Below the pieces are notes generated by a model, which worked only from the letters and a program-made list of their open reading frames with translations, ran no database searches and was not told where the DNA came from. Of a stretch of DNA of 7,391 bases, positions 1 through 5,926 are shown one piece after another. The position numbers were made by a program, and so were the translations under genes. Origin of the DNA: Aliicoccus sp041838435 (GTDB lineage: Bacteria > Bacillota > Bacilli > Staphylococcales > Salinicoccaceae); NCBI GenBank assembly GCA_041838435.1, contig JBGYPO010000054.1, forward strand, positions 1 to 7,391, given 5' to 3'. Position 1 is the first letter of the stretch, and every line of letters begins with the position of its first letter.

Positions 1-10
1 ATAAAGAAAT

Positions 11-47
11 CGCGAACAGAGATTATATCTTTGTTTGCGGTTTTTTT
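11..47 (+). terminator. Rho-independent terminator of an upstream + strand gene
   Basis: Arms CGCGAACAGAGAT (11-23) and ATCTTTGTTTGCG (27-39) pair over 13 bp with two G.T wobbles around the loop TAT. They are followed by seven T at 41-47. The gene it ends lies to the left of the window; no coding sequence of it is visible here. Confidence 0.85.
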
Positions 48-108
48 GTTGTGGAGATTGAAAATCTGTGTTTAGCCACAACTCGATGATTTTAGAACCA
101 GTTGTGGC
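48..108 (-). repeat. Single diverged copy of the right-hand palindromic repeat, inverted
   Basis: Three alternating arms are visible: GTTGTGG (48-54), GCCACAAC (75-82) and GTTGTGGC (101-108), with a 53-bp step between the first and third. Read on the minus strand, the segment aligns along its length with the unit of the array at 6861-7353. It has the same order of arm, linker, arm, and the identical 11-base linker core TAAAATCATCG. The arms differ (GTTGTGGC/GCCACAAC instead of TTGTAGCG/CGCTACAA) but still pair. It is an old, isolated relative of the array in opposite orientation. Confidence 0.8.
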
Positions 109-144
109 GGTTTGACGTACCCACTAGAAATATAAGTGCTAATC

Positions 145-379
145 GTGACTATGAGCAACTCTCATTGGCACGAAAGCGGTCTAATTGTGACTATGAGCAA
201 CTCTCATTGGCACGAAAGCAGTCTAATCGTGACTATGAGCACGAAAGCAGTCTAATCGTGACTATGAACAACTCTCATTGGCACGAAAGTGGTCTAATCG
301 TGACTATGAGCAACTCTCATTGGCACGAAAGCGGTCTAATCGGGACTCTGTGCAACTCACAAGGTCCCAAGAATCAGAC
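145..379. repeat. Tandem array of 42-bp repeats
   Basis: Units start at 145, 187, 229, 258 and 300. Four are 42 bp. The unit at 229 is 29 bp, having lost 13 bp between GAGC and ACGAAAG. A degenerate sixth unit runs from 342 to about 379, and about ten bases before 145 look like the end of another unit. Full units differ at only a few positions. Each contains ATGAG-CAACT-CTCAT, and across the unit border CTCAT...CACGA pairs with TCGTG...ATGAG around an 11-base loop. The 13-bp deletion would shift any reading frame, and no ribosome binding site is seen, so I do not consider it coding. 42 bp is four turns of B-DNA, which puts every unit on the same helical face. Confidence 0.9.
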
Positions 380-384
380 AAAAC

Positions 385-1206
385 CTAACTCCACCTCAAG
401 TAATACAACATCAACACAACTGCTAAGCCAACTTTACCTGCATCTTCAGCCAAAGGCGCCGAGAGCTTCGCTACTCTGACCTGAAAATCTCTAAATATGT
501 AATGGTACTTTACATCATTCCTAAATGAGGACAAGTCTATCAACCCGCTGCCGTCTGTATCATCAAAAAGTATTTCACTGTTTACGCGATACTTCTTTAC
601 TTCGCTATCATCAATATCAGGATCGCCAACATACGCATAACCGCGGAATCGCAGCAAAGTTTTCAATTCATCAAAGGTCACGTAGCCAATCATCCGACCT
701 TCATCGTCAAAAATATCGACAACTGCGCTCCGCCATCCCCGGCGTTTAAACGAAACTAAACGCCTCCCTTCGTGGTCATGAAAATGATAATTCAGCGGTG
801 TTAAAAAATTTAAATTTGATAGCAATGAAATCATGAATGTCCGAACACCTGTAATCTCCATTGTCGAGCGCCCAAGGTACGCACCATCTGTATTAAACAG
901 CATTACGCGTTTAAAAAACCAGACGTCAAACTGTGGGACGAGTTCTTTTATCCGTGAGTAGTCAAGTTCAGCATTACCTTGATCGTGTGGTTTCGTCAGC
1001 CGAGCAAACACAAATCCAATAAAAGCAAGTATTAAGGCGGTAAACTCTACTGTGCCCACGATGACAAAAATTGTGTCCATAATTTCATCATACGGCAATC
1101 CGAGCCACACATGACGCACCAGGTAAAACAAAATAAGAGGTATTAAACTGATAAAAAACACAAATAACCCAGCCCACATACTTCGCCTATATTTCTTATA
1201 AATCAT
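385..1206 (-). CDS. Membrane protein with probable tubby/LURP-one/scramblase-like barrel domain
   Basis: The protein has 273 residues. Two transmembrane helices come first (about 11-31 and 44-68), so it is membrane-anchored. A soluble region of about 180 residues follows, in which short beta-type segments alternate with D/G turns such as NTDGAYLG, DHEGRRL and DDEGRMIGYV. It ends in a hydrophobic stretch (KVGLAVVLMLYYL) at the extreme C-terminus. Strands with repeated DxxG turns closed by a buried C-terminal helix are the pattern of the tubby/LURP-one/phospholipid-scramblase fold; that assignment is inference from pattern, not a clear family match. The start chosen is the ATG at 1206, preceded by AGGTGGGCGGAG. 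An upstream in-frame ATG at 1251 lies inside the rpsR terminator and is unlikely. I see no good promoter in the 30 bp between that terminator and the start, so transcription may depend on read-through from rpsR. Confidence 0.8.
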   Translation of the reverse strand: MIYKKYRRSMWAGLFVFFISLIPLILFYLVRHVWLGLPYDEIMDTIFVIVGTVEFTALILAFIGFVFARLTKPHDQGNAELDYSRIKELVPQFDVWFFKRVMLFNTDGAYLGRSTMEITGVRTFMISLLSNLNFLTPLNYHFHDHEGRRLVSFKRRGWRSAVVDIFDDEGRMIGYVTFDELKTLLRFRGYAYVGDPDIDDSEVKKYRVNSEILFDDTDGSGLIDLSSFRNDVKYHYIFRDFQVRVAKLSAPLAEDAGKVGLAVVLMLYYLRWS

Positions 1207-1237
1207 CTCGCTCCGCCCACCTATAAATAAGTAAATT

Positions 1238-1275
1238 AAAAAAACTCCCACAACTCTCTGCGGAGTTCGGGAGTT
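1238..1275 (-). terminator. Rho-independent terminator or attenuator after rpsR
   Basis: Read on the minus strand, AACTCCC (1275-1269) pairs with GGGAGTT (1249-1243). An inner ACTC/GAGT helix sits above a small internal loop, and seven T follow (1244-1238). It begins 11 bp after the rpsR stop codon. Because the next gene starts only about 30 bp beyond, incomplete termination would make it an operon attenuator. Confidence 0.85.
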
Positions 1276-1285
1276 CTATCATTCG

Positions 1286-1525
1286 TTATGCTTCTTCTTT
1301 TACGTACGGTAACAACGCCATGTGACGAGCGCGTTTAATCGCAATCGTTAAGCGTCTTTGATACTTCGCTGAAGTACCAGTTACACGACGAGGAAGAATT
1401 TTTCCACGTTCTGAAATGAACCTTTTTAGAAGCTCTACTTCTTTGTAATCGATATGTGTGATACCGTTTGCTGTGAAGTAACAAACCTTTTTACGACGTT
1501 TACCGCCTCTTCTTGGACCTGCCAT
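1286..1525 (-). CDS. rpsR: 30S ribosomal protein S18
   Basis: At 79 residues the protein has the normal length for S18. It is recognisable throughout: a basic N-terminus (PRRGGKRRKK), the VCYFTANG segment, DYKEVELLKRFISERGKI, then the rRNA-binding signature PRRVTGTSAKYQRRLTIAIKR and the ending MALLPYVKEE. S18 sits on the platform of the small subunit and pairs with S6. It has the single Cys of the staphylococcal form and no zinc ribbon. The start at 1525 is set by a perfect AAGGAGG (1534-1540) eight bases upstream; the frame stays open to an ATG at 1591 that has no ribosome binding site and lies inside the leader. Unusually, rpsF and ssb, which normally precede rpsR in Firmicutes, are absent. 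The gene stands alone between two membrane-protein genes, with its own promoter, leader and terminator. It may be relocated or a second copy. Confidence 0.97.
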   Translation of the reverse strand: MAGPRRGGKRRKKVCYFTANGITHIDYKEVELLKRFISERGKILPRRVTGTSAKYQRRLTIAIKRARHMALLPYVKEEA

Positions 1526-1548
1526 AGTTGTTGCCTCCTTATTATCAA

Positions 1549-1586
1549 TTTGAGTATAGGTGTGTGGCCTATAATATTCGCTCAAA
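1549..1586 (-). promoter_or_regulatory. Hairpin in the rpsR leader
   Basis: In the minus-strand leader, TTTGAG (1586-1581) pairs with CTCAAA (1554-1549). TATAGG (1573-1568) pairs with CCTATA (1560-1555), with a 7-base bulge CGAATAT on the 5' side and the loop CCACACA. The hairpin ends just before the AAGGAGG of rpsR. A bulged hairpin in front of a ribosomal protein gene suggests autoregulation, but I do not see the CCG signature known for the S6:S18 leader motif, so this is not that motif in its usual form. Confidence 0.5.
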
Positions 1587-1640
1587 CTCATAATTCGTTC
1601 ATAGACGTGTAAGTTCTAACGTGTGATATGTGCGCTATTC

Positions 1641-1669
1641 ATCTTACATTATTATTGATAAAATGTCAA
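1641..1669 (-). promoter_or_regulatory. SigA promoter of rpsR
   Basis: A perfect -35 TTGACA (1669-1664 on the minus strand), a 17-bp spacer and a -10 TAAGAT (1646-1641) are present. Transcription would start near 1634 and give an untranslated leader of roughly 110 nt. The promoter lies about 15 bp past the stop codon of the gene upstream, and I see no terminator between them. Confidence 0.85.
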
Positions 1670-1684
1670 CATTCTACCTTGACA

Positions 1685-2470
1685 TTACTTTTTTCTTCGC
1701 TTAGAGAAAATCATCACAATAAATCCAATCAATACAACAACTATCAGAATAACTGTCATCAAAATGAGATTCGTTAAGATTAAATAACCATCATCGTCCA
1801 TCGGTATATCTGTAAACTGTCTATAGACGACTGGTGCAATTGAGAAAATAATTAGGATGACTGCAAATATCCAATACTTCATAAATAGAAGTGCTAACGC
1901 TATAATCCCAAGTATCACCCATCCGATAATAATACTTGTGTCATACGGTAACTCTCCAAGATACACGAGAGACATACCGCGGAATACCGCATCACCATAC
2001 AGATAAACACCTGCGAGCATAATAATATATGAGAATAAAATTAAGTAAGCAACCATAGAGATCTTGTTTTTATCGTATTCAACAAAATGATTCTCTGATA
2101 CTTTTAAGATTGCGTAAAGACCAAAGCCACCAAGACCGATAAAGAGCAATACAAACAAGATGTATTCCAGCGTCCATGTGAATGTACCGTTTAAAAATTG
2201 CGGTGCAACAAGCAGACCAAACAGCAATATAAATATCGCAATGATTGGCTTTAGGAGATTGCGTGCACGCGGTAAATCGCGACCGACAACGTCCGCATAC
2301 TGCTCTGGTCCACCGCCAAAGTTCTCAATGCTCTCGTTGTTGGCGTTGGCATATTCAAATTGTTGAATAACACTCGCCACCTGTTGTGCGATAAACTCCG
2401 GATGTTTACCCTTTTTCTCGAGGGCATACTCAAACTTTTTAATAAATGTTTCCTGTGATTCATTTAACAT
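1685..2470 (-). CDS. Six-helix membrane protein with HAAS-like N-terminal domain
   Basis: The protein has 261 residues. The first 70 or so are soluble and helical, ending in NNESIENFGGGPEQYADVVGRDL. This resembles the cytosolic HAAS/DUF1700-type domain, in which helices are followed by a conserved 'G-x-P-xx-x-A' turn. Six hydrophobic segments follow (about 74-93, 101-122, 138-158, 178-197, 198-217 and 229-255), and the tail is basic (SKRRKK). HAAS-type proteins are often encoded next to a PadR-family regulator; none is present here. The ATG at 2470 gives the natural start, with the weak site AATAAGGT upstream. Function is unknown; the family assignment is tentative, the membrane topology is clear. 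Confidence 0.85.
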   Translation of the reverse strand: MLNESQETFIKKFEYALEKKGKHPEFIAQQVASVIQQFEYANANNESIENFGGGPEQYADVVGRDLPRARNLLKPIIAIFILLFGLLVAPQFLNGTFTWTLEYILFVLLFIGLGGFGLYAILKVSENHFVEYDKNKISMVAYLILFSYIIMLAGVYLYGDAVFRGMSLVYLGELPYDTSIIIGWVILGIIALALLFMKYWIFAVILIIFSIAPVVYRQFTDIPMDDDGYLILTNLILMTVILIVVVLIGFIVMIFSKRRKK

Positions 2471-2491
2471 ACCTTATTCAGCTCCAAAATA

Positions 2492-2583
2492 AGTCACTTT
2501 GATTAGTTGTCCACATTATAACATCACAAAATGACTTTAAATCAGGGAAATATGGTACATTTATGAACATTATTAAAGTGACT
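2492..2583. repeat. Separated 9-bp inverted repeat around the promoter downstream of modB
   Basis: AGTCACTTT (2492-2500) and AAAGTGACT (2575-2583) are perfect inverted copies 74 bp apart. A related ATGACTTTAAA sits between them at about 2531-2541. The pair brackets the promoter of the gene at 1685-2470. It could be two operator half-sites or the base of a long hairpin. I see no convincing rho-independent terminator for modB in this interval. Confidence 0.4.
2515..2523 (-). promoter_or_regulatory. Extended -10 promoter of the six-helix membrane protein
   Basis: On the minus strand, TGTTATAAT fits an extended -10 (TG-N-TATAAT), with the TATAAT at 2520-2515. No good -35 is present at 16-18 bp. 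The start codon lies about 45 bp downstream. Confidence 0.6.
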
Positions 2584-2589
2584 CATACA

Positions 2590-3288
2590 TTAATTATTTG
2601 ATGACGTGGCCATCTTCCTCACGATAAACAACATGACAAAACTAATGAGTATAATACTCACAACCCAGAACCAGACGAGTGTATAGTTTCCAGACTGCAT
2701 TTCTACGTAAATTGCGGTCGGCAGTGTTTGCGTGCGTCCAGGAATATTACCGGCAATCATCAGTGTCGCTCCAAACTCTCCGATTGCGCGGGCGAAACTT
2801 AATATTGCCCCCGAAATGAGTGCAGTCGAAACGAGCGGTAATGTAATCTTATAAAATACCTGAAAGTTGGATGCGCCATCGATTTGCGCTTGCTCTTGGA
2901 CAGATTTATCGACACCAAGGAACCCTACTTTCGCCGCCTGATACATGAGCGGAAATGCAACAACCGTACTCGCAATGACTGCTGCATACCACGTAAAGAT
3001 AAGAGAGCGGTCAAAGACTGCAACAATCATTGAACCTACAAATGAAGAGCTGCCAAATATCATCAACAATATAAAACCAATAACCGTAGGTGGTAAAACG
3101 ATCGGCAACAAGAATAAAGTCTCGAGCAAAATCTTACCCTTGAATTCTTTTTTAGTCATGAAGTAGGCAGTCGCTGTGCCAAGCACAAACACCACGACCA
3201 TCGCAACGAGTGCCACCTGCAGCGATAACGTGACGGGCGTAAAAAACTCTGATGCTGTGATACCTAAATTATTCAGTAGTGAATCCAT
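2590..3288 (-). CDS. modB: Molybdate ABC transporter permease ModB
   Basis: The protein has 232 residues, about normal for ModB. It forms the membrane channel of the molybdate importer. Hydrophobic segments lie near 21-43, 53-78, 98-116, 155-180 and 205-224. The conserved LLPIVLPPTVIGF stretch lies at 60-72. The cytoplasmic EAA-type loop that docks on the ATPase is at 132-151 (EQAQIDGAS...ITLP), followed by SFARAIGEFGATLM, a hallmark of ModB-type permeases. The ATG at 3288 is preceded by AGAGGTG and overlaps the end of modA by 20 bp, so the two are translationally coupled. No modC follows: the next gene downstream is an unrelated membrane protein. The intact EAA loop implies that an ATPase is supplied from elsewhere. 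Confidence 0.95.
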   Translation of the reverse strand: MDSLLNNLGITASEFFTPVTLSLQVALVAMVVVFVLGTATAYFMTKKEFKGKILLETLFLLPIVLPPTVIGFILLMIFGSSSFVGSMIVAVFDRSLIFTWYAAVIASTVVAFPLMYQAAKVGFLGVDKSVQEQAQIDGASNFQVFYKITLPLVSTALISGAILSFARAIGEFGATLMIAGNIPGRTQTLPTAIYVEMQSGNYTLVWFWVVSIILISFVMLFIVRKMATSSNN

Positions 3289-4006
3289 ATTTTCTAAACA
3301 CCTCTAATGCCGCGTCAGTTTGTAAAAATTCATAAAAATCAGTGACTCCATTTTTCTGTGCGCCTGAATCTAAAATACCAAGCGGATACGCAATCTGCTT
3401 ATGTGAATCTTTATCAAAAGTTGCTGCAATTTTTACCTTGTCACTTGTTAAGGCATCTGTGTAATAGACGATGCCGGCATCCACTTCACCGATTTCAACG
3501 TATTGCAAGACTTGCCTTACATCTTCTGCATAGATGATTTTATCTTCCACTTCATTCCATAACAGATAGTGTTCGAGCGCGGCTTTCCCATATTCTCCTG
3601 CCGGAACTGATTCCGGTGTACCGAGCGCAAGTTGGTTCACATCTACCAACTCTTCTATCGTTGATATCGATGCGTTCTGTTCTGGCACAATCAGTACTAA
3701 ACGATTACCTAAGTACATGATGCTCTCTTCAATAAAACCCGCGTATCCAAGGTCTTCAAAATGATTTATATTAGCACTTAAGAACATATCGACTGGTGCA
3801 CCTTGTTCAATTTGAATCTTCAGTGCACCACTGCCTCCGAAATTCATATCAATGTTTGAGTGATACTCTGCATTAAATAGCAGAACAACTTCTTCTAACG
3901 CATCCCGTGTACTTGCGGCTGCAGATAAAGTGACCGACGCCTCTTCATTGCTACATGCACTCATGAGGAGCACCATTATTGATACTAATAATATGTAACG
4001 CTTCAT
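3269..4006 (-). CDS. modA: Molybdate-binding lipoprotein ModA
   Basis: The protein has 245 residues. A lipoprotein signal peptide (MKRYILLVSIMVLLMSAC) has its lipobox Cys at 18, so the mature protein is anchored on the outer face of the membrane. The family hallmarks are present: LSAAAST (about 27-33), GGSGAL (57-62), the DMFLSAN segment (73-79), the PAGEYG turn (135-140) and VDAGIVYYTDA (175-185). Ser32, Ser59 and a Tyr at 181-182 are at the positions expected to hold the oxyanion. It captures molybdate (tungstate is also possible) and delivers it to ModB, whose gene overlaps its 3' end. The start ATG at 4006 has GAGGTG just upstream. A SigB-like promoter is seen further upstream. Confidence 0.94.
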   Translation of the reverse strand: MKRYILLVSIMVLLMSACSNEEASVTLSAAASTRDALEEVVLLFNAEYHSNIDMNFGGSGALKIQIEQGAPVDMFLSANINHFEDLGYAGFIEESIMYLGNRLVLIVPEQNASISTIEELVDVNQLALGTPESVPAGEYGKAALEHYLLWNEVEDKIIYAEDVRQVLQYVEIGEVDAGIVYYTDALTSDKVKIAATFDKDSHKQIAYPLGILDSGAQKNGVTDFYEFLQTDAALEVFRKYGFTTE

Positions 4007-4037
4007 CGTGCACCTCAGTTTTTAATATTATGACTTT

Positions 4038-4064
4038 AAACCCTATTGTATTGTACTGAACAAT
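4038..4064 (-). promoter_or_regulatory. Possible SigB-type promoter and short dyad upstream of modA
   Basis: On the minus strand GTTCAG (4061-4056), 12 bp, then GGGTTT (4043-4038), compared with the SigB pattern GTTTAA-N12-15-GGGTAT. An overlapping 15-bp dyad ATTGT-N5-ACAAT (4050-4064) could be a repressor site. Both are modest matches. Confidence 0.4.
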
Positions 4065-4067
4065 CAT

Positions 4068-4097
4068 TTGCCATAAGTTGTTGATATCCTTTATAAT
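4068..4097 (+). promoter_or_regulatory. SigA promoter of the secreted protein
   Basis: -35 TTGCCA (4068-4073), 18 bp, -10 TATAAT (4092-4097). Transcription near 4104 would leave a leader of only about 20 nt. It is divergent from and close to the modA upstream elements. Confidence 0.7.
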
Positions 4098-4122
4098 AGT
4101 TAGACAAGTCTTAAAAGTGAGG

Positions 4123-4905
4123 ATGATACCTATCGTTAAACGACTCATGTTGTTCGTGATAATCTGTTGCTTGTATATGGGTGTACGTCCTAGCGTCACT
4201 GTACATGCTGACCTGCATGAAGGTTATGATGACTCAGGCAACGTCGACGTTTTATCAGAGGAATTTATCAATGCATTTGTATATAATTTCTCACACTATG
4301 ATTATGCAGATATAAAACGTGGCATGACATTGAATGAAGTTGAAAACCAATTAAATGTAAGTTTAGAGGCGTTAAATCAAGATTCAGATACTGAAACGAA
4401 GTACCGTGCGAATGATGTCATTGTTGTAATGCACGATGAACGCGTGGATTACATTTACATTTCACCCCAGGATACAATCACAAAAGATCAGATTTTAAGT
4501 CAATATAATGCCCCGACAACAACACTTGCAGAACATGAAATTTCAAAAGGGCATTCAGGCTACGCGTACAAAGTATTACCAGGTTCAAATTTTGAAGTAA
4601 TCATCGCATTTGATGTGGATGATAATGTTTTATATATCAAACACACGCTCGATGAAGCTTCAGATGCTGTCGATGCCGACAATGCGCTCACATTTATAAA
4701 ACGTGGATTAGCACTCAATTCAATCAATCCTGAAAACTATGTATTCGAGACGCCGGAAACAACAGAATCAGGCGATCTTGTCATTAACTTCAGTTCAGAT
4801 GACCTCGATGGCTATCTTACATTAACTTCGTATGGCCAACTTGATGTGTATGATAATTCACAGCAACAAGAATCAACAGTGTTAATTCCATATTATGGGA
4901 ATTAA
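4123..4905 (+). CDS. Secreted protein with a BamE/DUF4309-like motif
   Basis: The protein has 260 residues from this start. A Sec signal peptide is clear: KR at 6-7, a hydrophobic core LMLFVIICCLYMGV, and a cleavage-type VHA ending at residue 29. The mature part is acidic. IKRGMTLNEVENQL (64-77) resembles the 'GMT-xx-EV' opening of BamE/SmpA-like and DUF4309-like domains. A later stretch (118-175) repeats the theme with a strand-rich GYAYKVLPGSNFEVIIAF segment. I do not recognise a specific family, so the function is unknown. The start is uncertain: GTGAGG abuts this ATG directly, leaving no normal spacing. An upstream in-frame GTG at 4117 and a TTG at 4078 (inside the promoter) have no better site. 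Confidence 0.78.
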   Translation: MIPIVKRLMLFVIICCLYMGVRPSVTVHADLHEGYDDSGNVDVLSEEFINAFVYNFSHYDYADIKRGMTLNEVENQLNVSLEALNQDSDTETKYRANDVIVVMHDERVDYIYISPQDTITKDQILSQYNAPTTTLAEHEISKGHSGYAYKVLPGSNFEVIIAFDVDDNVLYIKHTLDEASDAVDADNALTFIKRGLALNSINPENYVFETPETTESGDLVINFSSDDLDGYLTLTSYGQLDVYDNSQQQESTVLIPYYGN

Positions 4906-4933
4906 AAAAGGAGACATTTGATGTCTCCTTTTT
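4905..4933. terminator. Bidirectional terminator between convergent genes
   Basis: AAAAAGGAGACAT (4905-4917), loop TTG, ATGTCTCCTTTTT (4921-4933) make a perfect 13-bp stem with A and T tracts on both sides. It starts on the last base of one stop codon and ends just before the other gene's stop, serving both convergent genes. Confidence 0.95.
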
Positions 4934-5518
4934 CTATTCTACAGATGCGCGTTTTTCTTTCTTAATCGGTTCAGTCCGAGCGCGTTGCAATGTTCGGTAA
5001 CCATCGATGAGTATGCCTGCTACATAAATGATAATCAACACGATAAAGAGCCATTCAGATACGAAATTCCAAGACGTCTCAGTCGCACGATACATAAACG
5101 AAGTTGTTGATTCATAGAAACCTGCATCAACCAAACCATCCATAAAGTTTTCGTTCCATAACGCTCTGTTTTCATGCATGTTGTATAGTATTAAAATAGA
5201 TACGACAGATAGTATTGCTGAGATAAAGAACATCGTCACTGTCCATCTCTGATGTACAAATTTAAATATGCTCTTGATTAAGCTGATAATAATAAGCAGT
5301 GTTACAAATGTAATGAAATATCTGGCATAATCACTCTCAACAAACGGAATGACCTCTGATATCCCGTCGTCAATCCTCCAGACACCAAAATATTCAAAGA
5401 ACGTATGTAGTAGGACTAAAAATATAACTGCAATAATCGATCCTGCAACAGGGTCTGCGATGGAAATATCTCTTGGTTTGTCGTTGTTAAAACTGACTTC
5501 TCGTTTTGGTTGATCCAT
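4934..5518 (-). CDS. Four-helix membrane protein of unknown function
   Basis: The protein has 194 residues from the ATG at 5518. A polar N-terminus is followed by four hydrophobic helices (about 22-45, 66-86, 93-113 and 152-172). An acidic, aromatic-rich segment (114-150) lies between helices 3 and 4, and the tail is basic (KKEKR). I do not recognise the family. An in-frame GTG at 5527 is part of the AGAGGTG ribosome binding site, so the ATG nine bases further on, at good spacing, is preferred. The gene has the best SigB-like promoter in the window directly upstream, which suggests a role in envelope stress, but that is inference. Confidence 0.8.
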   Translation of the reverse strand: MDQPKREVSFNNDKPRDISIADPVAGSIIAVIFLVLLHTFFEYFGVWRIDDGISEVIPFVESDYARYFITFVTLLIIISLIKSIFKFVHQRWTVTMFFISAILSVVSILILYNMHENRALWNENFMDGLVDAGFYESTTSFMYRATETSWNFVSEWLFIVLIIIYVAGILIDGYRTLQRARTEPIKKEKRASVE

Positions 5519-5557
5519 TGGTTTCACCTCTTAAAGTAATGGTATATGGTTTATCCT

Positions 5558-5582
5558 ATACCCTATTTGTTACAATTTGAAC
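5558..5582 (-). promoter_or_regulatory. SigB-type promoter of the four-helix membrane protein
   Basis: On the minus strand GTTCAA (5582-5577), 13 bp, then GGGTAT (5563-5558). This is one mismatch from GTTTAA and a perfect -10 against the known SigB consensus of Bacillus and Staphylococcus. The start codon is 40 bp downstream. Confidence 0.7.
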
Positions 5583-5605
5583 AATTTTTTATAATTATTT
5601 GACTT

Positions 5606-5630
5606 GTTTTTACCCTATATAATAGGGTAC
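5606..5630 (+). promoter_or_regulatory. Promoter region with a 19-bp perfect palindrome
   Basis: TACCCTAT-ATA-ATAGGGTA (5611-5629) is a perfect dyad with 8-bp arms. On the + strand GTTTTT (5606-5611), 13 bp, GGGTAC (5625-5630) reads as a SigB-like promoter for the gene at 5673. A TATAAT is embedded at 5618-5623, but TTGACT (5599-5604) is only 13 bp away, too close for SigA. The palindrome also gives a GGGTAA on the minus strand, so it may work in both directions or bind a dimeric regulator. Confidence 0.55.
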
Positions 5631-5672
5631 AACATACATAAGCAATGAATAACTATATAAGTGGGGGCCATT

Positions 5673-5909
5673 ATGAAAGTTATCCAAAATGTTAAAAGAG
5701 AAACACGTAGCGTCATCATCATTATCATGGTCGCTTTAATCATTATCGGTTTGTTTATGACATATTTTGAAGAAGCCCAAGCCCTTAGCATCGTATACAG
5801 CGCGCTTAGTGTTGGATTCGGAATTTTGCTCGGCATGTTTTTAGCAACGCCAAGGTACAAAGTCACAAAGGATGAAGAAGATAATAATAACCGTAAGAAA
5901 AAGTCATAG
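5673..5909 (+). CDS. Small two-helix membrane protein
   Basis: The protein has 78 residues: a basic start (KVIQNVKRETR), a very hydrophobic helix (about 13-32), a short acidic loop (YFEEAQ), a second glycine-containing helix (38-58) and a charged tail rich in D, E, N and K. Both ends are probably cytoplasmic. The ATG at 5673 is chosen because AAGTGGGGG lies just upstream. The in-frame GTG at 5661 falls inside that site and has none of its own. It resembles other short LapA-like or stress-induced membrane proteins only in general shape; no function can be assigned. It converges on the thioredoxin-fold gene with a shared terminator. Confidence 0.78.
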   Translation: MKVIQNVKRETRSVIIIIMVALIIIGLFMTYFEEAQALSIVYSALSVGFGILLGMFLATPRYKVTKDEEDNNNRKKKS

Positions 5910-5926
5910 GGATTCCTATGACTTTT
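5899..5926. terminator. Bidirectional terminator overlapping both stop codons
   Basis: GTCATAGG (5903-5910) and CCTATGAC (5915-5922) form a perfect stem with a GATT loop, flanked by A and T runs. It contains the stop codon of the + strand gene and touches the stop of the minus-strand gene. Confidence 0.9.

Noticed and set aside
102..479. Small protein with 14-residue repeats over the 42-bp array
   Set aside because: The repeat period keeps the frame open, but the 29-bp unit shifts it, no ribosome binding site precedes it, and it runs antisense into a real gene.
1526..1591. N-terminal extension of S18
   Set aside because: It lies in the leader hairpin region without a ribosome binding site, while a perfect AAGGAGG serves the ATG at 1525, which gives the normal S18 length.
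1534..1669. Standard S6:S18 autoregulatory leader motif
   Set aside because: A bulged hairpin is present but the CCG signature of that motif is not seen, so only a generic leader structure is reported.
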